The notes under the pieces: model-generated
Seen by the model: only the letters and a program-made list of their open reading frames with translations
Database searches by the model: none
What the model was told of the DNA's origin: nothing
Assembly: GCA_020850315.1 (NCBI GenBank)
Contig: JADZEY010000082.1
Location: 1 to 43,496, forward strand
Direction: 5' to 3'
Source of the DNA: Armatimonadota bacterium
GTDB lineage: Bacteria; Bacteroidota; Ignavibacteria; OLB7
Length of the DNA stretch: 43,496 nt
Part shown: one piece after another, positions 7,849 to 16,370 of the stretch
How positions within the stretch are numbered: the first letter of the stretch is position 1
Layout of the letters: each line of letters begins with the position of its first letter
Translations under genes and position numbers: made by a program

Positions 7849-8931
7849 ATGCGTCAGAACGTCGCACGTACTATCAAAAGCGTCATCAGCGGGACCGCAC
7901 TGATGGCGCTTTCTATTGTCGGTTGCACCGATAGCAGCAACCCGTTAGCAAACCAAGAAATCGCGGCCCCATTTGCCAAGCACGCCAGCCAGTATAACTA
8001 CCAATCACAAAGCAATCCAGCCCGCACCGAGGTGTATGATGGATCTGCATTGATTGCTACTTTCACCAACGGCAGCTACACCGTCACCCTTAGCGGTCCG
8101 GGCCGCACCTTCACCGAAACCAACACCGTGAACGGAACCACCTACACCGCAACCGTTGCCCACACCACATGGGTTCGCACGCTTCCGGCAGCGTTCAACG
8201 GCACGGTAGATACCACCTGGCTGAACGATGCGATTGCCGCTAACACTGCCGGAACCGCCGATCTGCTGGCCATTGCCATGCAGTACGTTGACGGAGCCAC
8301 AGCAATCTATCAAGGCAATCAAAACATTGCTGGCGATGCTGACTACGGCCCGCTGCAAGATGACGGCACTCGCCAAGAAGGTTCCGATTTCAACGACTAC
8401 TTGGGGCTTGACTGGAGCTACGGATCCACCACCGATGCAGCCGAGAGCAACCAGCACAACTCCCTTGATTGCTCTGGCTTCATGCGGATGATCTGGGGGT
8501 ATCGTCACCACGGAACAGGTGCGGCTGGCGTTGTTGACACCATCCCGCTGTCGCTTGAGGCAACCGCTAATTTCACCACACTTCCGCGCAAGTCGTTCCA
8601 GATTTGCGATTCGGCGATGGGGGTGACGATTATCAGCAACAGCGGTGGTATGGTGACGAACTACGCGCCGCTGAACGTTGGCGATCTTGTGTTCTTCGAT
8701 GCCGACACCACCGCCTCCGACGGCTCGCGGATTGACCACGTGGGGATGTACATGGGGCTGGATAATGGTGGCAAACGCCGTTTCATCAGCAGCCGTAAAT
8801 CTATCAATGGGCCAACAATGGGGGATTACAAGGGGTCATCGTTGCTGGATAAGTTTGTGAAGAAAAGCGGGACGAACATCTACGAGCCGGTGCTGTACAC
8901 CAAAGCCTTCCGCGCCGCCCGCCGATTGTAG
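7849..8931 (+). CDS. NlpC/P60-family lipoprotein, probable cell-wall peptidase
   Basis: 360 residues. The N-terminus has a lipoprotein signal with lipobox SIVGC (Cys about residue 26). The C-terminal half is an NlpC/P60 cysteine peptidase: the catalytic Cys208 sits in NSLDCSGFMRMIWGY and His297 in RIDHVGMYMG, at normal spacing, with the GDLVFFD motif before the His. These enzymes cleave bonds of peptidoglycan stem peptides. The region between (about 40-180) is low-complexity Thr/Asn/Ala-rich and of unknown fold. It is likely anchored in the outer or inner membrane facing the periplasm. It has its own long T-poor leader. The catalytic assignment is firm; the substrate is inferred from the family. 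Confidence 0.8.
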   Translation: MRQNVARTIKSVISGTALMALSIVGCTDSSNPLANQEIAAPFAKHASQYNYQSQSNPARTEVYDGSALIATFTNGSYTVTLSGPGRTFTETNTVNGTTYTATVAHTTWVRTLPAAFNGTVDTTWLNDAIAANTAGTADLLAIAMQYVDGATAIYQGNQNIAGDADYGPLQDDGTRQEGSDFNDYLGLDWSYGSTTDAAESNQHNSLDCSGFMRMIWGYRHHGTGAAGVVDTIPLSLEATANFTTLPRKSFQICDSAMGVTIISNSGGMVTNYAPLNVGDLVFFDADTTASDGSRIDHVGMYMGLDNGGKRRFISSRKSINGPTMGDYKGSSLLDKFVKKSGTNIYEPVLYTKAFRAARRL

Positions 8932-9163
8932 GGAGTGTCGAATGGAGAATGGGGAAGAGAGAGAATGGGACATGGGGAATGGTGAGTGATAGATGGGGGA
9001 GGATCAAAGAAGCACATGACCTGCTTGGGTGAGATCAATCAGCATTCCCCCTGTTTCCCGTGTTGCTGTTTTCAGTAGATTGCTCCCCACACAACTGATG
9101 GAGTTGGCTCCATCGCGAACACACACACACATCAACAACCGTTGTACTTGGAGGAACCTTCCT

Positions 9164-9778
9164 ATGATGGACACCAGATTCCTGAACCGCATTGCACTAA
9201 CCGCACTGCTTGCCGTTGGAATTGCTGCCTGCGGCGGCAAAGAAAAAGCTGACGAATCCAAAAAAGATGACCCCAAAAAAGAAGCTCCTGCGGAAAAAGC
9301 ACAAGGGCGGCAGTACTCTTCCCAAATGGAGAAGTTCAGTGTGGCATTCCCTGGTGAGCTTGGCCCGCCACAGCGTTCAGAGCAACCGATAGCTACCGAA
9401 GCCGGAAACATCAACATGGTGCAGGTCGTCTCAAGCTCGGCCGATGGGAACACCGCGGCCATGGTGATGTATGGCGCGTATCCCGAGTCAGCATTCGAGG
9501 CTAAAACAACCGCCAAAATGTTGGATGACATTCGTGATGGAGCAATGAAAAGTGGGGAAGCAAAATTGGATAAGCAGGAAGATTACGACTTCAACGGGAT
9601 GCCCGCCCGCCGCTGCTTTTTCAACGTGAACATGGGTGGGCAGCAAGGTTACGCACGGTTCGATTTCATCCTTGCCAAGCCGGCACTGTACCAAGTGGCG
9701 TACATCAGCACCAGCAAAGCCAACGTGGATCGTTCCGAAACGGAGGACTACTTCAAATCCTTCAGCATTATGAAGTAA
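9164..9778 (+). CDS. Small lipoprotein of unknown function
   Basis: 204 residues. GGAGGA at 9150-9155 sets the start at the ATG 9164 (a second ATG follows directly). The lipobox VGIAAC gives a mature Cys at about residue 24, followed by a Lys/Glu/Asp/Pro linker. The folded part (about 50-204) begins YSSQMEKFSVAFPGE and ends DYFKSFSIMK. This pattern (a 'F.v.FPg' start, an 'A..F..SF' end) is seen in many bacterial proteins of unknown function that follow a lipoprotein linker. A hairpin (9097-9103 with 9108-9114) lies in its leader. The preceding 230 bases hold GAATGG-type simple repeats and no gene. A terminator follows. Confidence 0.75.
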   Translation: MMDTRFLNRIALTALLAVGIAACGGKEKADESKKDDPKKEAPAEKAQGRQYSSQMEKFSVAFPGELGPPQRSEQPIATEAGNINMVQVVSSSADGNTAAMVMYGAYPESAFEAKTTAKMLDDIRDGAMKSGEAKLDKQEDYDFNGMPARRCFFNVNMGGQQGYARFDFILAKPALYQVAYISTSKANVDRSETEDYFKSFSIMK

Positions 9779-9809
9779 TCTTCGGCAAAACAGCATGAGT
9801 AACAGGAGC

Positions 9810-9846
9810 CAGGGGCAGCATCATTCGGTGCTGCCCCTGCTTCTTT
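9810..9846 (+). terminator. Rho-independent terminator
   Basis: CAGGGGCAGCA (9810-9820) pairs perfectly with TGCTGCCCCTG (9829-9839), loop of eight bases, followed by CTTCTTT. Confidence 0.7.
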
Positions 9847-10007
9847 GGAGGAGAGCATTGCAGTCCCCAACTGGGGGCTATAAAAACTTTGTTAAGTCAA
9901 TCAAAAAAAAGTTGTAGGGTGTTGCATCGTTCAAGTTTTTTTTTATTGTTGCAGGTGATTCAGACTCCCTCTGACATCTATAACGTTAATCTGCAATAAG
10001 GAGTACT

Positions 10008-11060
10008 ATGATGATCTGTGAACAATGGTTCTGCCGCATTCAAATTTTGATAATGCTAATCACATTAGTTTTAATTCCAAGATTGGGAATTGCACAGTGT
10101 CCTCAACCCTTTGAAGGTACATACTCTATTATGCCTGGCAGTACTGATACGATTAGATCTACATCTGCGTATTTCACATTTCTGATGCCATATTCCAATT
10201 GCCATGTCTATTATATGATTGGTGAATTTAAAAAAAATCAACAAAATCTTATGCTGTCAGCTTGGTGTAATGGAAAAATATTAAATGATTTGTCAACAAC
10301 TCAATACGCAGATTCGAATTCAACACAATCGTTTATTGTGCGCTCTGGTGATACGCTTTCATTTTATAGAGAATTGTGGTGGATTAATCCAGCAAACCAG
10401 CATCAATTACCAAATGGATATTCTGCTGATGATAATATCGATTATGCGGTTGAGCTTATACAACATAGCACGGGTCAACGCCTCGCGTTAATTGATAGTT
10501 TAGGAGTATTATCAGCAATAGCTCCAACTATACCCGATTTTCATGGAAATAACACAATAATGGCAAAAATACAATATGTTGTACCTATAACAATGGATAG
10601 TATTAGGGTTAGAATGAGAACATTACCTTATGCTGTTGGCAATGGGCAATATTATTTTCAGAGAACAGATGCTATAGGGGTAGATCTATCAGCAAGGCTT
10701 CAAGATTCGTTGTGGATAAGTTACCTCCAAACTTATGGAGGAAGTGGGATGAATAAAGTTTCTATCGAAAATCTATCAAGAGTTTCATCATCAAATCTTT
10801 CAGCCAAACTCTCCGTTATATCACAAGTAGTGCGGAATCAACGCGAAGTCGCTATTGAGTACCTATTACCAAATGAACCTAATTCGGTTTCTATTATGAT
10901 ATATAATTCGAACGCAGAGTTGATATTTAGGCCATTGATATATTCAACAGAAAGATCAAAAAAAATAACATACGTTTTTCCTGATAATAATATTTTCTAC
11001 GTTGCGCTTGTTGTTGATGGCGCAATTGTTGCTGTTCAAAAACATATAACTACAGAGTAA
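10008..11060 (+). CDS. Exported AT-rich protein with a probable T9SS sorting domain
   Basis: 350 residues, with AAGGAG at 9998-10003 (either ATG 10008 or 10011). A signal peptide (IQILIMLITLVLIPRLGIAQ) is followed by a beta-rich Ser/Tyr/Asn-rich body. The last ~75 residues (VAIEYLLP..., SVSIMIYNSNAELI..., FYVALVVDG) have the spacing of the type A C-terminal sorting domain of type IX secretion cargo. T9SS cargo is moved across the outer membrane and released or attached to the surface. The body gives no recognised domain. The gene and the next are clearly more AT-rich than their neighbours, and codon use differs (ATA, TTA and AAT are common), suggesting transfer. The 160 bases before it carry A- and T-runs. 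Confidence 0.7.
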   Translation: MMICEQWFCRIQILIMLITLVLIPRLGIAQCPQPFEGTYSIMPGSTDTIRSTSAYFTFLMPYSNCHVYYMIGEFKKNQQNLMLSAWCNGKILNDLSTTQYADSNSTQSFIVRSGDTLSFYRELWWINPANQHQLPNGYSADDNIDYAVELIQHSTGQRLALIDSLGVLSAIAPTIPDFHGNNTIMAKIQYVVPITMDSIRVRMRTLPYAVGNGQYYFQRTDAIGVDLSARLQDSLWISYLQTYGGSGMNKVSIENLSRVSSSNLSAKLSVISQVVRNQREVAIEYLLPNEPNSVSIMIYNSNAELIFRPLIYSTERSKKITYVFPDNNIFYVALVVDGAIVAVQKHITTE

Positions 11061-11102
11061 ATACACGCTATCCTATCAACCTAAACCTAAGCAAAGAACA
11101 TC

Positions 11103-11429
11103 ATGAAACACCTTGCAATGCTGTGGGTAATCGCAACAATAACAATTTTAAGTACACTATCACTTCAAGCAAGAACAGCTTATCCCTCAGAGAATGATAA
11201 CTGCATTAGATATGTTACTGTTAATGGTACAACAATCAAATTAGAATTATGCTTTTGTATGGAAAGTCGATTGACAAAACAAGTAACGATAACAGAAAAT
11301 GGTGGAGATTTTTATGGCGAAACATGGGTCACAGATTATAATACTATAATGCTATACTGTGCTATGGCAGCAGTTCCTCGTTCACCTGAAGGCCTAATAC
11401 GCTGTCGAAAAAATCGAGATTGCTTATAG
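11103..11429 (+). CDS. Small exported cysteine-containing protein, AT-rich
   Basis: 108 residues with a signal peptide (LWVIATITILSTLSLQA, cleavage near 23). The mature 85 residues hold six cysteines (DNCIRY, ELCFCM, LYCAM, IRCRKNRDCL), compatible with disulfides. No family was recognised. It follows the T9SS-type protein after 42 bases and shares its AT-rich composition, so the two probably form one transcript. That transcript ends at the perfect hairpin three bases downstream. The ribosome site is weak (AAAGAACATC). Confidence 0.6.
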   Translation: MKHLAMLWVIATITILSTLSLQARTAYPSENDNCIRYVTVNGTTIKLELCFCMESRLTKQVTITENGGDFYGETWVTDYNTIMLYCAMAAVPRSPEGLIRCRKNRDCL

Positions 11430-11431
11430 CT

Positions 11432-11481
11432 TGTACTAAAAACGGATACCTCAATTAATAGAGGTATCCGTTTTTAGTACA
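11432..11481. terminator. Perfect 21-bp bidirectional terminator
   Basis: The left arm 11432-11452 (starting TGTACTAAAAACGG) and right arm 11461-11481 (ending CCGTTTTTAGTACA) are perfect reverse complements around an eight-base AT loop. The A-run of one arm is the T-run of the other, so it can stop both the plus-strand islet and the minus-strand glycosyltransferase gene, which ends at 11490. Confidence 0.85.
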
Positions 11482-11489
11482 TTGTGAAC

Positions 11490-12668
11490 CTATCGTTCAT
11501 TATCATGCAATAATTCTCTGACCCCTGATAACACAGATTCCAATATCTGCTCCACGATTGAGCCGTTGGTAACAACCACCCGCGACGGCACGCCAACAGG
11601 TTCCCAACCTCCAACCACATCTGCAGGAATTACTGCCACAATTGGCCGCCCCATTGCCGAGGCGATATGAACAATCGCTGTGTCGGGGGTGACAACCACC
11701 GCAGCTTTCCCAATCCCCGCAATCACCGCGCCCAACGTGCTAAACGGAAGCGCACGTATCCCCGGCCCCGCTTGCTGTGCAATGCTTTCTGCCCGGGAAT
11801 GTTCCTTTGGGCTTGCAATAATTCCCACCGGAAGCCCCAATGCCACCAGCCCTTTTGCTAACTCCACATTCTGTTGGTCGCCGAAATTGCGATCTGCCTT
11901 TCCGGTGCTGATATTCAGCAGAATCCACCGCTTGTTCAGCAGGGTATGGCGGGCAAGCATGGCATCGGCAATCGCTACATCCTCTGGCCGAAGTGGGATG
12001 GAATAGGGGAAGTGGGGAAGCTCAGTTCCCACCGCAATGTTCCCGGTCAGCACGGCAAGAGTGCGCTCGCTAAAATGAAGCTCGCTGGGGATGGTGACGC
12101 TGTGGTTGAACAACCGCTGGTGCAGCGGAACACGCATCCCAAGCGTTCGCCCTTTGGAAACGCACAGCCCAAGCAACAGTGCCGGAAGGGTTGTTCGCCC
12201 CAGCACCAACTGCAACCCCGCGTTGTACTGGCGGCGGCGGCAACGGAGTATCAGCGCAAGCCGCTTCAGCGGCGATCCTTCCAGCACTTCCACAACGCCA
12301 ATCCGCTTGTCGCTTCGGAAGAAATCTTGGTTGGCGGGGGCAGCAATCACATCAATCTGGACTGAGGGGTTCAGGTGGCGAAGCGCGTCAATCAGCGGCG
12401 TGGTGATGACTGCATCCCCCAAACGGTCGTGGCGCAACAGCAACACACGGTGCAGTTGTTCGGGGCGCAGCAGCGGCAACCCCTGCTGGCGGCCAAACAG
12501 TGCGTTCAGCAGCCAAAATTTGGCGCGGCGAAGCAACGATGGAGAGGTATAGCGATCTGGGTTCACACAAAAAATGATGTTGTGAAAGGTCAAAGTTACG
12601 CCAGCCGATTGCTTGCGCCCCCCATTTGGGCTATCTTGCCAACGCTCTCTTACATCCAAAACTGGCAT
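11490..12668 (-). CDS. Glycosyltransferase family 9 (heptosyltransferase-like)
   Basis: Up to 392 residues. RVLLLRHDRLGDAVITTPLIDALR is the family's N-terminal nucleotide-sugar fold entry, and VVVTPDTAIVHIASAMGRP is the C-terminal donor-binding motif. GT9 enzymes add heptose or related sugars to lipopolysaccharide core at the inner face of the inner membrane. The start is uncertain: the ATG at 12668 lacks a ribosome site and its first 35 residues are not family-like, and the TATCTTG box for the divergent gene lies inside this stretch. A GTG at about 12566 (NPDRYTSPSLLRRA) is an alternative start. A second GT9 gene lies at 20891-21967. Confidence 0.85.
   Translation of the reverse strand: MPVLDVRERWQDSPNGGRKQSAGVTLTFHNIIFCVNPDRYTSPSLLRRAKFWLLNALFGRQQGLPLLRPEQLHRVLLLRHDRLGDAVITTPLIDALRHLNPSVQIDVIAAPANQDFFRSDKRIGVVEVLEGSPLKRLALILRCRRRQYNAGLQLVLGRTTLPALLLGLCVSKGRTLGMRVPLHQRLFNHSVTIPSELHFSERTLAVLTGNIAVGTELPHFPYSIPLRPEDVAIADAMLARHTLLNKRWILLNISTGKADRNFGDQQNVELAKGLVALGLPVGIIASPKEHSRAESIAQQAGPGIRALPFSTLGAVIAGIGKAAVVVTPDTAIVHIASAMGRPIVAVIPADVVGGWEPVGVPSRVVVTNGSIVEQILESVLSGVRELLHDNER
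12632..12638 (+). promoter_or_regulatory. TATCTTG promoter-like box before the UPF0173 gene
   Basis: GGCTATCTTGCC with TTGCG about 19 bases upstream, about 90 bases before the ATG at 12731. Read by analogy with the boxes at 5565 and 6566. Confidence 0.35.
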
Positions 12669-12730
12669 ATCCAGCGGAAAAGAGGAGAGGGGTGGAGTAG
12701 GGGCAATTCTTCCAACAACGTGTATCCTTC

Positions 12731-13414
12731 ATGGCTGATATTTCACTGACGTTTCTGGGGCATTCCGCTTTCCAGATTCGCACTGGCGCGTTCGAGCTAC
12801 TGATAGACCCCTTCATTACGGGAAACCCTTCGGCTACGGTGACGGCCGATTCCCTGAATCCTACTCACATCATCTTAACTCACGGCCACGGGGATCACCT
12901 TGGCGATGCCGAAGCAATTGCCAAGCGAACCGGAGCGTTAGTGATTGCCCCGTTTGAGGTTGTCACCTACCTGAGCGAACGGGGATGCAATGGGTGGGAG
13001 ATGTCCACGGGAGGGGCGCGGGATTTTGAGTTCGGTCGCGTGAAGTTCACGATAGCGCATCACGGATCCGGTGGGCCCGGGGGATACAGCATGGGAACGG
13101 CTTGCGGGGTGTTGCTGATGATTGGCGGGAAAACCATCTATCACGCTGGCGATACCGCGCTATTCTACGACATGAAATTGCTTGGCGAACGCCACCCGAT
13201 GGACGTTGCATTGCTTCCGATAGGGGATAACTTCACGATGGGAATCGAGGACGCTGCCTACGCAGTGGAGCTTCTGAAGCCAACGCTGACAATCCCAATC
13301 CATTACAACACCTTCCCACCAATTCAGGTAGATGTCCATGAATTCAGCAGACTTGTCCAGGTGGCGGGCTATACAACACTGATACTGGAGCCTGGCCAAT
13401 CGCACCTGCTGTGA
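12731..13414 (+). CDS. UPF0173-type metal-dependent hydrolase
   Basis: 227 residues, the normal length for the family. It has the metallo-beta-lactamase fold: THGHGDHLGD (HxHxDH metal site) near residue 50, a second His in HHGSGGPGG, Asp in AGDTALF, and a late HYNTFP. Members of this family (YtkL-like) are widespread, cytoplasmic and binuclear-zinc, but their substrate is not established. It starts at the ATG 63 bases from the divergent GT9 gene. The Nudix gene follows after 49 bases on the same strand, which suggests co-transcription. Confidence 0.9.
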   Translation: MADISLTFLGHSAFQIRTGAFELLIDPFITGNPSATVTADSLNPTHIILTHGHGDHLGDAEAIAKRTGALVIAPFEVVTYLSERGCNGWEMSTGGARDFEFGRVKFTIAHHGSGGPGGYSMGTACGVLLMIGGKTIYHAGDTALFYDMKLLGERHPMDVALLPIGDNFTMGIEDAAYAVELLKPTLTIPIHYNTFPPIQVDVHEFSRLVQVAGYTTLILEPGQSHLL

Positions 13415-13463
13415 AATAGTTCAGCCAAGCACTGATATAGTTCACCGAATCTAACCGAGAATC

Positions 13464-14045
13464 ATGGATCCATCAGCCAGCGGTAGCATACAACAGTGGG
13501 AGACGCTGCAGAGCGAGCCGGTGTTCCGTTCGCCAATTTTTGAGATCGGGAAGGTGCGCCGCCGCAGCCGCAGCAGCGGAAACGAAGGGGAGTTCTACCG
13601 GATTGAGACTCGCGACTGGGTGAATGTGGTTGCCCTTCGCGATGACGGCCATGTGATTCTGGTCCGCCAGTATCGGCATGGTTCCGATGAGATCACTCTT
13701 GAAATTCCCGGCGGAATTGTTGACGATGGCGAAACCCCGCAGGAAGCTGCGCGGCGTGAATTGTTGGAGGAAGCCGGGTACAACTGCGCCGAAGCGATCA
13801 TCATTGGCCGGGTTCGCTCCAACCCTGCATTGTTCGATAACTGGACCTGGACGGTGCTGGCAACCGGACTAACCTTGGGCGCAACAAAGTTCGATGAACA
13901 TGAAGAGATTGAGCTTGTGGCGATTCCAGCAACGGATATTCTGCAGTTGCTTCGTAACGGAATCATCACCCACGCACTGGTGGTGGCGGCGTTCCACTGG
14001 TATCATCTTTGGCAAACCAGTGCTGGCAGCGATTCCAATCGCTGA
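13464..14045 (+). CDS. Nudix hydrolase, ADP-ribose pyrophosphatase-like
   Basis: 193 residues. The complete Nudix box (GX5EX7REX2EEXG) reads GIVDDGETPQEAARRELLEEAG at about residues 90-111, in a protein whose QYRHGSDEITLEIPGGI lead-in is that of ADP-ribose pyrophosphatases (NudF-like). The expected reaction is hydrolysis of ADP-ribose or related nucleotide sugars to AMP and a sugar phosphate. The exact substrate cannot be fixed from sequence. It is followed by 220 bases without a gene before parA. Confidence 0.85.
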   Translation: MDPSASGSIQQWETLQSEPVFRSPIFEIGKVRRRSRSSGNEGEFYRIETRDWVNVVALRDDGHVILVRQYRHGSDEITLEIPGGIVDDGETPQEAARRELLEEAGYNCAEAIIIGRVRSNPALFDNWTWTVLATGLTLGATKFDEHEEIELVAIPATDILQLLRNGIITHALVVAAFHWYHLWQTSAGSDSNR

Positions 14046-14266
14046 AAAGAATAACCACAACAATCCTGCTGTCATATCCCCAGCGTGCCGTATTTTCGGG
14101 GGGGCGGGAAGAACGCAGTGGGGGAGCGGAACACTCGGCCATTGCCCCGTCGGCGCGATGAGGAAGGGGAAGTTCCGATGAATCGTTCACATATGGCCAA
14201 CGCGCAATCCCGTAACTGCTATCAAGTTCCTCGATCCGTTCGTCAGTTTTTTTTACCAGCATCAAC

Positions 14267-15316
14267 ATGGGCAAAGTAATTGCAGTAGCAAACCAGAAAG
14301 GTGGAGTCGGGAAGACGACGACCGCAGTGAACCTTGCGGCCTCGCTTGCTGCTGCCGAGCAACCAACACTGTTGATTGATACGGACCCGCAAGCCAACGC
14401 CACCAGCGGGTTGGGGATCAATCCGCAAAAGCTGACAAAAACGATCTATGAGGTGATGGTTGATGGCATTGCCCCGGCAGAAGCCACCATGAAAACGGAT
14501 CTGGCATATCTAGAAATGATCCCATCCCACATCAATCTTGTGGGAGCGGAGATTGAGATGATTGAGGTGGTGCATCGTGAGAAAGTTCTGCTGAAAGCGT
14601 TGGAAGCTGTGCGGCGCAAATACACCTACGTGGTGATTGATTGCCCGCCGTCACTTGGCCTGCTGACGCTGAACGCGCTGACGGCGGCTGATTCGGTGAT
14701 GATCCCTGTGCAGTGCGAGTACTACGCGCTGGAAGGCTTGGGGCAGTTGCTGAACACTATCTCCATCGTGAAAAAACATCTGAACCAATCCTTGGATATC
14801 GAAGGGGTGCTGCTGACGATGTACGACAGCCGCCTGCGGTTATCGAACCAAGTGGCCAGCGAGGTGCGGCGGTACTTTGGCGATAAGGTGTTCCAAACAA
14901 TCATCACCCGGAACGTTCGATTAAGCGAAGCCCCCAGCCACGGCAAACCGGTGCTGCTGTACGACGCGCTCTCTATCGGGACCAAAAACTACATGGACCT
15001 TGCCACCGAGATTCTTCGGCGCGACGGAATCCTTGCCGAACCGCCCGCTATGGATGTGGCCTCAGCGATTATTTCCCCCCCGGCCGCGGTGCCCCCCCGA
15101 CAGCCTTCAGCTACTACGGTTAACCCAACCGAAACTGCCGTGCCGCCAAGCATGGAGGCCGTGGCAAAGCCGAAATCGCAAACCCCAGAGCCTGAGCAAC
15201 GTGTCGGCATGGCCAATGGCAACGGCAATGCCCAGCAGCAATCCCAGGATTCGGCAACTGCTTCTGTTGCCCCTGCACAACATCAACAACAACGCGACAT
15301 CTCTTCCCTCGGATAA
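14267..15316 (+). CDS. parA: Chromosome-partitioning ATPase ParA (Soj) with a long C-terminal tail
   Basis: 349 residues. Deviant Walker A KGGVGKTT at 11-18, DTDPQAN, and [16 protein letters not shown] define the ParA/Soj ATPase, which binds DNA as an ATP dimer and moves ParB-origin complexes. The family core ends near residue 256 ([10 protein letters not shown]). The remaining ~93 residues are a Pro/Ala/Gln/Asn-rich, probably disordered tail, uncommon in Soj proteins. parB follows after 24 bases, the standard arrangement. No parS-like palindrome (GTTTCACGTGAAAC type) was noticed nearby by eye. Confidence 0.95.
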   Translation: MGKVIAVANQKGGVGKTTTAVNLAASLAAAEQPTLLIDTDPQANATSGLGINPQKLTKTIYEVMVDGIAPAEATMKTDLAYLEMIPSHINLVGAEIEMIEVVHREKVLLKALEAVRRKYTYVVIDCPPSLGLLTLNALTAADSVMIPVQCEYYALEGLGQLLNTISIVKKHLNQSLDIEGVLLTMYDSRLRLSNQVASEVRRYFGDKVFQTIITRNVRLSEAPSHGKPVLLYDALSIGTKNYMDLATEILRRDGILAEPPAMDVASAIISPPAAVPPRQPSATTVNPTETAVPPSMEAVAKPKSQTPEPEQRVGMANGNGNAQQQSQDSATASVAPAQHQQQRDISSLG

Positions 15317-15340
15317 AATAACGTGACTGGAACCGGAACA

Positions 15341-16306
15341 ATGGCCAAGAACAAAGGTGTGTTAGGGCGCGGACTTGGGGCGCTACTTTCAGGAAACGCC
15401 ACAGCAGGGGAAACCGACAACCTGCGCGAGGACCTTCCCAACGACGATGGCCGGTCGGTGGGGACTATCTGCAAAATTGACATTGCAAAGGTTAGCCCAA
15501 ACCCATTTCAGCCGCGTGTTGACTTCAATCCGCAGGCATTGGAGGAATTGAAACTCTCCATTTTGGAGCATGGAGTGATCCAGCCGATTACGGTGCGGCG
15601 GATTGGCGATCGCTTCGAGCTTATCTCCGGCGAGCGTCGTGTCCGTGCATCCATTGATGCAAACCTGACCGATATTCCTGCCTACATCCTTGACATCAAC
15701 AGCGACCGGGGGATGCTGGCAATCGCGCTGATTGAAAACGTCCAGCGCGAAAACCTTAACCCGATTGAAATCGCGCTTGGCTACCAACGGCTGATTAAGG
15801 AGTGCAGCCTAACGCAGGAAGACGTGGCCGATAAAGTTGGGAAGGATCGCTCCACCGTCACCAACATGCTTCGGCTGCTTCGGCTTCCGCAGCAGGTGCA
15901 GGGCTCGTTGCGGGACGGCGAGATATCGATGGGCCACGCCCGAGCACTGCTGACCATCCAAGATGTAGAAGGACAACTTAAGGTCTGGAACCAGGTTCGG
16001 GAGGAAGGGTTGTCGGTGCGGAAAACGGAGGCGATAGTGAAGCAGGTGGCGCAATCGGGGGCTTCGCGGAAGGAGAAAAAGAAAGCCGCAACAACTAACG
16101 GCATCGCCACCCCAAGCCCTACCCGCACCGAGTTTGATCTGACCCTGACGGAAATCTCCGCACGGCTGCGCCAAGTGTTCGGCACGCAAGTAAAAGTGAA
16201 GTCGAACGCGGCTGGCGACGGCAACATCACCATTGATTTTTACAACAGCGAAGATTTGGAGCGGTTGCTGGAATTGTTTGCGGTGATTGAGCGGCATGGG
16301 CGATAA
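15341..16306 (+). CDS. parB: Chromosome-partitioning protein ParB
   Basis: 321 residues from the ATG at 15341 (MAKNKGVLGRGLGALL, the canonical ParB beginning). A GTG at 15323 would add six residues. The N-terminal ParB/Srx domain contains the CTP-binding GERRVRA motif (about 97-103) and ENVQRENLNPIE. The HTH for parS follows (LTQEDVADKVGKDRSTVTNML, about 155-175), then a basic linker and a C-terminal dimerisation segment. It loads at parS, clamps the chromosome and stimulates ParA. The HindIII-type restriction genes are inserted immediately downstream. Confidence 0.95.
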   Translation: MAKNKGVLGRGLGALLSGNATAGETDNLREDLPNDDGRSVGTICKIDIAKVSPNPFQPRVDFNPQALEELKLSILEHGVIQPITVRRIGDRFELISGERRVRASIDANLTDIPAYILDINSDRGMLAIALIENVQRENLNPIEIALGYQRLIKECSLTQEDVADKVGKDRSTVTNMLRLLRLPQQVQGSLRDGEISMGHARALLTIQDVEGQLKVWNQVREEGLSVRKTEAIVKQVAQSGASRKEKKKAATTNGIATPSPTRTEFDLTLTEISARLRQVFGTQVKVKSNAAGDGNITIDFYNSEDLERLLELFAVIERHGR

Positions 16307-16370
16307 CGAAAACGGAGCGATTGCTTAATCAATACGCCCTCAATTAAGTATGTAAAAACATCAACCGTTG

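Noticed and set aside
8005-8739. 244-codon minus-strand open frame
   Set aside because: Shadow of the NlpC/P60 gene, which has lipobox and catalytic residues.
14046-14266. parS site near parAB
   Set aside because: No GTTTCACGTGAAAC-like palindrome was seen by eye before parA or elsewhere in the window. A computed search would be needed to exclude a degenerate site.
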